From: an uncultured Lachnospiraceae bacterium
GTDB taxonomy: Bacteria; Bacillota; Clostridia; Lachnospirales; Lachnospiraceae
Length of the DNA: 57,415 nt
Assembly: GCA_947169235.1 (NCBI GenBank)
Contig: CAMVOY010000007.1
Span: 1-57,415 of the forward strand
Direction: 5' to 3'
In this document: piece by piece, positions 55,212 through 57,415 of the stretch
Layout: every line of letters starts with the position of its first letter
Position numbering within the stretch: the first letter of the stretch is position 1
Notes under the pieces: model-generated
Databases searched by the model: none
What the model saw: the letters and a program-made list of their open reading frames with translations, nothing else
Told to the model about the DNA's origin: nothing
Translations under genes and position numbers: made by a program

Positions 55212-57269
55212 ATGAAAGGAACCCCACTTTACAATGCTGTGGAATTGGCAGCCAATATGCTCGGACAGGAGATAGTTGCTTTTCATCGTCTCAATGACAC
55301 CTACGATGGGGACTTTACAGTTGAGGATATCGCCAGATTATCACACATACCGTGCCGACAGGTGGTGCTTGACAATGATATAGGAAAAGATCTATTCGGG
55401 ACCTATATCGTCTTTGATGCGGAAACTGATGAGCCGGGTGTACTTGTACAGAGTGGACGTAACCACCTGCTCTACAGGCAGGATAAACCGGTGGAGCGCG
55501 TTACGACGTTGACGGGACATGGGCTTAGTCAGAGAGCTTATGTCATGTATGAGCCACTTCCGGAAAATGAGGTTGGCAGTAGAGAACTGTTTCGTTATTT
55601 TCTGCGAGGGTGTTCTTGTGGAGACAGTAAATGGTTTATACTGTTTGGTATGATCTCATTATTTGTTGGCATTTTACTTCCTGTTGTAACACGCCTTTTT
55701 TATGATTATATGTTACCAAGGGACGATGTCAGTTTGATAGCACAGATATTGACGGTTGTATTTGGTTGCATACTGGCAGGGTATGTGTTTTCGATCGCCT
55801 CGGACACATTTTTATATCGTATGATGTCCCGTGGAGAGTATCGTATGAAGGCTGCGTTGTTGGATCGTGTATTCCGTTTGCCTCCGGAGGTCTATGATCG
55901 ATATGATTCCTCGGATCTGACGGCAAGAGCGGTCGAACTTCCGGAGATGCTTCGGGAAGCGATGACCACGATCTTTAAAGCGTGTTTCGGGTTGCTGTTT
56001 TCGGTGTTTTATATTGTTTCGATGTTTCGTATTCGGGTTGGAGTTACACTTGTCGCATTAGCTTGCCTCGCAGTCATGACGATAGTTTTGCTTGTGTTGA
56101 GCAATCGACAGAAAAAGCGGGCAATCTATATCAAGGATCAGGAGACAAAGAGCCAGTCATTTTTATTTCAGATAATAGGAGGGATAAGCAGGCTTCGCAT
56201 ATCCGGAGCGGAGCATCAGGCTCTGGATGCATATATGGATATGTATGAGAAGCCGATAAAGAAACGTATACGTTCGGAGCGAACGCGAGGCTTTGCATAT
56301 ATCATACAACTGATTTCTTCCTCAGTTATCCTGTGGATGCTGATTCTTTTTGTTTATAATGATGAATACACGGTCGGTGAATATGCGGCGTTTACAACGC
56401 TTTTTGGGATGCTGTCAACTGCTGTTTTTTATGCGCTGGAACAGATCATGAGCGTTTATTCGCAAAGGCCGGTGTTTGACAGGGCGCAGGTTATCCTTCA
56501 GAATCTTCCGGAATCCGGAAGTTCTATCCTGGTTCCTAAACCGTTTGTCGGACGTGTAAAGGTGGAAAATGTTTTCTTTTCCTATCAGGGGCTGGAAAAA
56601 CCTGTGCTTAACGGTATCTCCTTTGAGGTCATGCCCGGTGAGTATATCGGGGTGGTAGGCGCCTCCGGTTGCGGAAAATCAACTCTGATGAAGCTTTTGC
56701 TGGGATTCATGAAACCGGATGAGGGTAAAATACTCTATGATGGATTGGATCTGGAGTATTTGGACAAGCCGGAGCTTCGCAGAAGAATGGGAGTTGTTTT
56801 ACAGGAGGGAATGCTCATCGCCGGAACGGTAGCGGAAAATGTTGCGGTGACAAAACCGGATGCGTCCGATGAGGAGATCATGGATGTTCTCGACCAAGTG
56901 GGGATGTCGGAAGATATCTGTCGGATGCCTATGGGATTGCAGACGATACTCAGTGAGATGTCGGAGACTGTTTCCGGTGGGCAGCGTCAACGATTACTGA
57001 TCGCGCGCGCTATCATCGCCGGTCCCAGGGTATTGCTTATGGATGAGGCAACAAGCGCTTTGGATAACCGGTCGCAGAGCAAGGTAACTGAGGCATTGGC
57101 CAAACTAAACATGACGCGTATCGTCATCGCACATCGTCTGTCTACGATACGTGAGTGTGATCGCATCCTCGTTCTGGAGAATGGAGTCATCACCCAGATG
57201 GGTACCTACGATGAATTGATGACTCAGGATGGATTTTTCCGTAAGCTGGCGGAGAGACAGCTTGCGTAG
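55212..57269 (+). CDS. Second ABC exporter without peptidase activity (NHLM type, ABC2)
   Basis: The 685-residue protein is an ABC exporter with a non-peptidase N-terminal extension of about 140 residues (no C39 cysteine motif). It has six membrane helices (about 140-440) and an ATPase domain with GASGCGKST, VSGGQRQRLL, VLLMDEATSAL and IAHRLSTI. The layout matches the NHLM_micro_ABC2 family, which usually sits next to ABC1 and HlyD in NHLM-type microcin clusters. AAGGAG lies 10 bases before the ATG, 4 bases after the end of the ABC1 gene. Whether ABC1 and ABC2 form a heterodimer is not known. It is the last gene of the operon. Confidence 0.88.
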   Translation: MKGTPLYNAVELAANMLGQEIVAFHRLNDTYDGDFTVEDIARLSHIPCRQVVLDNDIGKDLFGTYIVFDAETDEPGVLVQSGRNHLLYRQDKPVERVTTLTGHGLSQRAYVMYEPLPENEVGSRELFRYFLRGCSCGDSKWFILFGMISLFVGILLPVVTRLFYDYMLPRDDVSLIAQILTVVFGCILAGYVFSIASDTFLYRMMSRGEYRMKAALLDRVFRLPPEVYDRYDSSDLTARAVELPEMLREAMTTIFKACFGLLFSVFYIVSMFRIRVGVTLVALACLAVMTIVLLVLSNRQKKRAIYIKDQETKSQSFLFQIIGGISRLRISGAEHQALDAYMDMYEKPIKKRIRSERTRGFAYIIQLISSSVILWMLILFVYNDEYTVGEYAAFTTLFGMLSTAVFYALEQIMSVYSQRPVFDRAQVILQNLPESGSSILVPKPFVGRVKVENVFFSYQGLEKPVLNGISFEVMPGEYIGVVGASGCGKSTLMKLLLGFMKPDEGKILYDGLDLEYLDKPELRRRMGVVLQEGMLIAGTVAENVAVTKPDASDEEIMDVLDQVGMSEDICRMPMGLQTILSEMSETVSGGQRQRLLIARAIIAGPRVLLMDEATSALDNRSQSKVTEALAKLNMTRIVIAHRLSTIRECDRILVLENGVITQMGTYDELMTQDGFFRKLAERQLA

Positions 57270-57309
57270 GACATTAATAAAAAAGGAGTTTTTTGGTTCT
57301 GTTCTACGC
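57264..57309 (+). other. Inverted repeat at the operon end, possible terminator
   Basis: GCGTAGGACA (57264-57273, including the stop codon) pairs with TGTTCTACGC (57300-57309) over 10 base pairs with one G-U wobble; between them AAAAAA-GGAG-TTTTTT (57279-57294) can form an inner stem. No T-run follows the outer stem, so termination is uncertain. Confidence 0.45.
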
Positions 57310-57317
57310 CAAAATGC

Positions 57318-57346
57318 TTGACATCGCCCGAAAAAGATGTTATAAT
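57318..57346 (+). promoter_or_regulatory. Perfect consensus promoter at the window end, stable-RNA type
   Basis: TTGACA (57318-57323) and TATAAT (57341-57346) are exactly 17 bases apart and are followed by CACG, as in the tRNA-Pro promoter. The transcript, starting near 57353, has no ribosome binding site and can fold: TTCGTGC-GAA-GCACGAA (57371-57387) in the centre and a GTTG/CAAC pair (57353-57356, 57402-57405) at the base. A tRNA, rRNA or other RNA gene may lie beyond the window. Confidence 0.7.
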
Positions 57347-57415
57347 CACGGAGTTGTTTATGCGGAACTCTTCGTGCGAAGCACGAACTATAGTTTTCCA
57401 AGCAACTGATTTTGA

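Noticed and set aside
1-57415. Mobile elements, CRISPR arrays, prophage genes or a replication origin
   Set aside because: No transposase, integrase, phage structural gene, regularly spaced repeat array or DnaA-box cluster was seen.

Overview
The window looks like a chromosomal segment of a Gram-positive anaerobe of the class Clostridia, most likely a Lachnospiraceae-type gut or rumen bacterium. This rests on gene content (secreted Big2 proteins, GH2 and GH3 glycosidases, 4Fe-4S aldo/keto reductase, LicD and TagGH-like wall polymer genes, a NHLM-type peptide exporter), strong AGGAGG ribosome binding sites and many textbook sigma-A promoters. No genus can be named from the sequence alone. I see no insertion sequence, prophage, CRISPR array or origin.

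Layout. 1-6.3 kb: a partial cytidylate-kinase-like gene, gltX, a UvrD-type helicase and, facing it, a nuclease-XPD helicase fusion read from a probably leaderless promoter. 6.4-9.1 kb: an ECF-type sigma factor and a membrane-anchored beta-propeller protein that may be its anti-sigma factor. 9.2-11.1 kb (minus): a polyprenyl-phosphate sugar transferase and a DUF1292 protein. 11.2-18.8 kb: an HtrA protease, hisC, a GH2 beta-galactosidase, clpX and tRNA-Gln. 18.8-22.0 kb (minus): a secreted Big2 protein with two cystatin-like modules and a secreted S41-peptidase-like protein. 22.2-27.1 kb: an aldo/keto reductase with a frameshift at an A9 run, a MATE transporter fused to a GHKL ATPase domain, a GH3 lipoprotein, then tRNA-Pro.

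27.3-41.0 kb is a cell-surface polymer cluster: an initiating sugar transferase, two GT2 glycosyltransferases, a CDP-glycerol-type phosphotransferase, a TagG/TagH-like ABC exporter, two tandem LicD proteins, a polysaccharide pyruvyl transferase, an IspD/TarI cytidylyltransferase and a large secreted 5'-nucleotidase-like protein. Together they suggest a phosphopolymer built on undecaprenyl phosphate, decorated with CDP-activated polyol or choline phosphates and pyruvate, and exported by an ABC transporter. An epimerase/dehydratase (minus) and a secreted tyrosine-phosphatase-like lipoprotein follow, with interlocked divergent promoters.

43.3-57.3 kb is the most unusual part. It is a single-promoter operon encoding a 2829-residue Sec-type secreted protein, a 49-residue double-glycine leader peptide whose start codon lies inside the end of the giant gene, a HlyD-like adaptor, a C39-peptidase ABC exporter and a second ABC exporter. 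The last three match the gene set of NHLM-type peptide export, yet no peptide-modifying enzyme is present and the predicted core has no cysteine. The window ends in a consensus promoter and a hairpin leader that look like the front of a stable-RNA gene.
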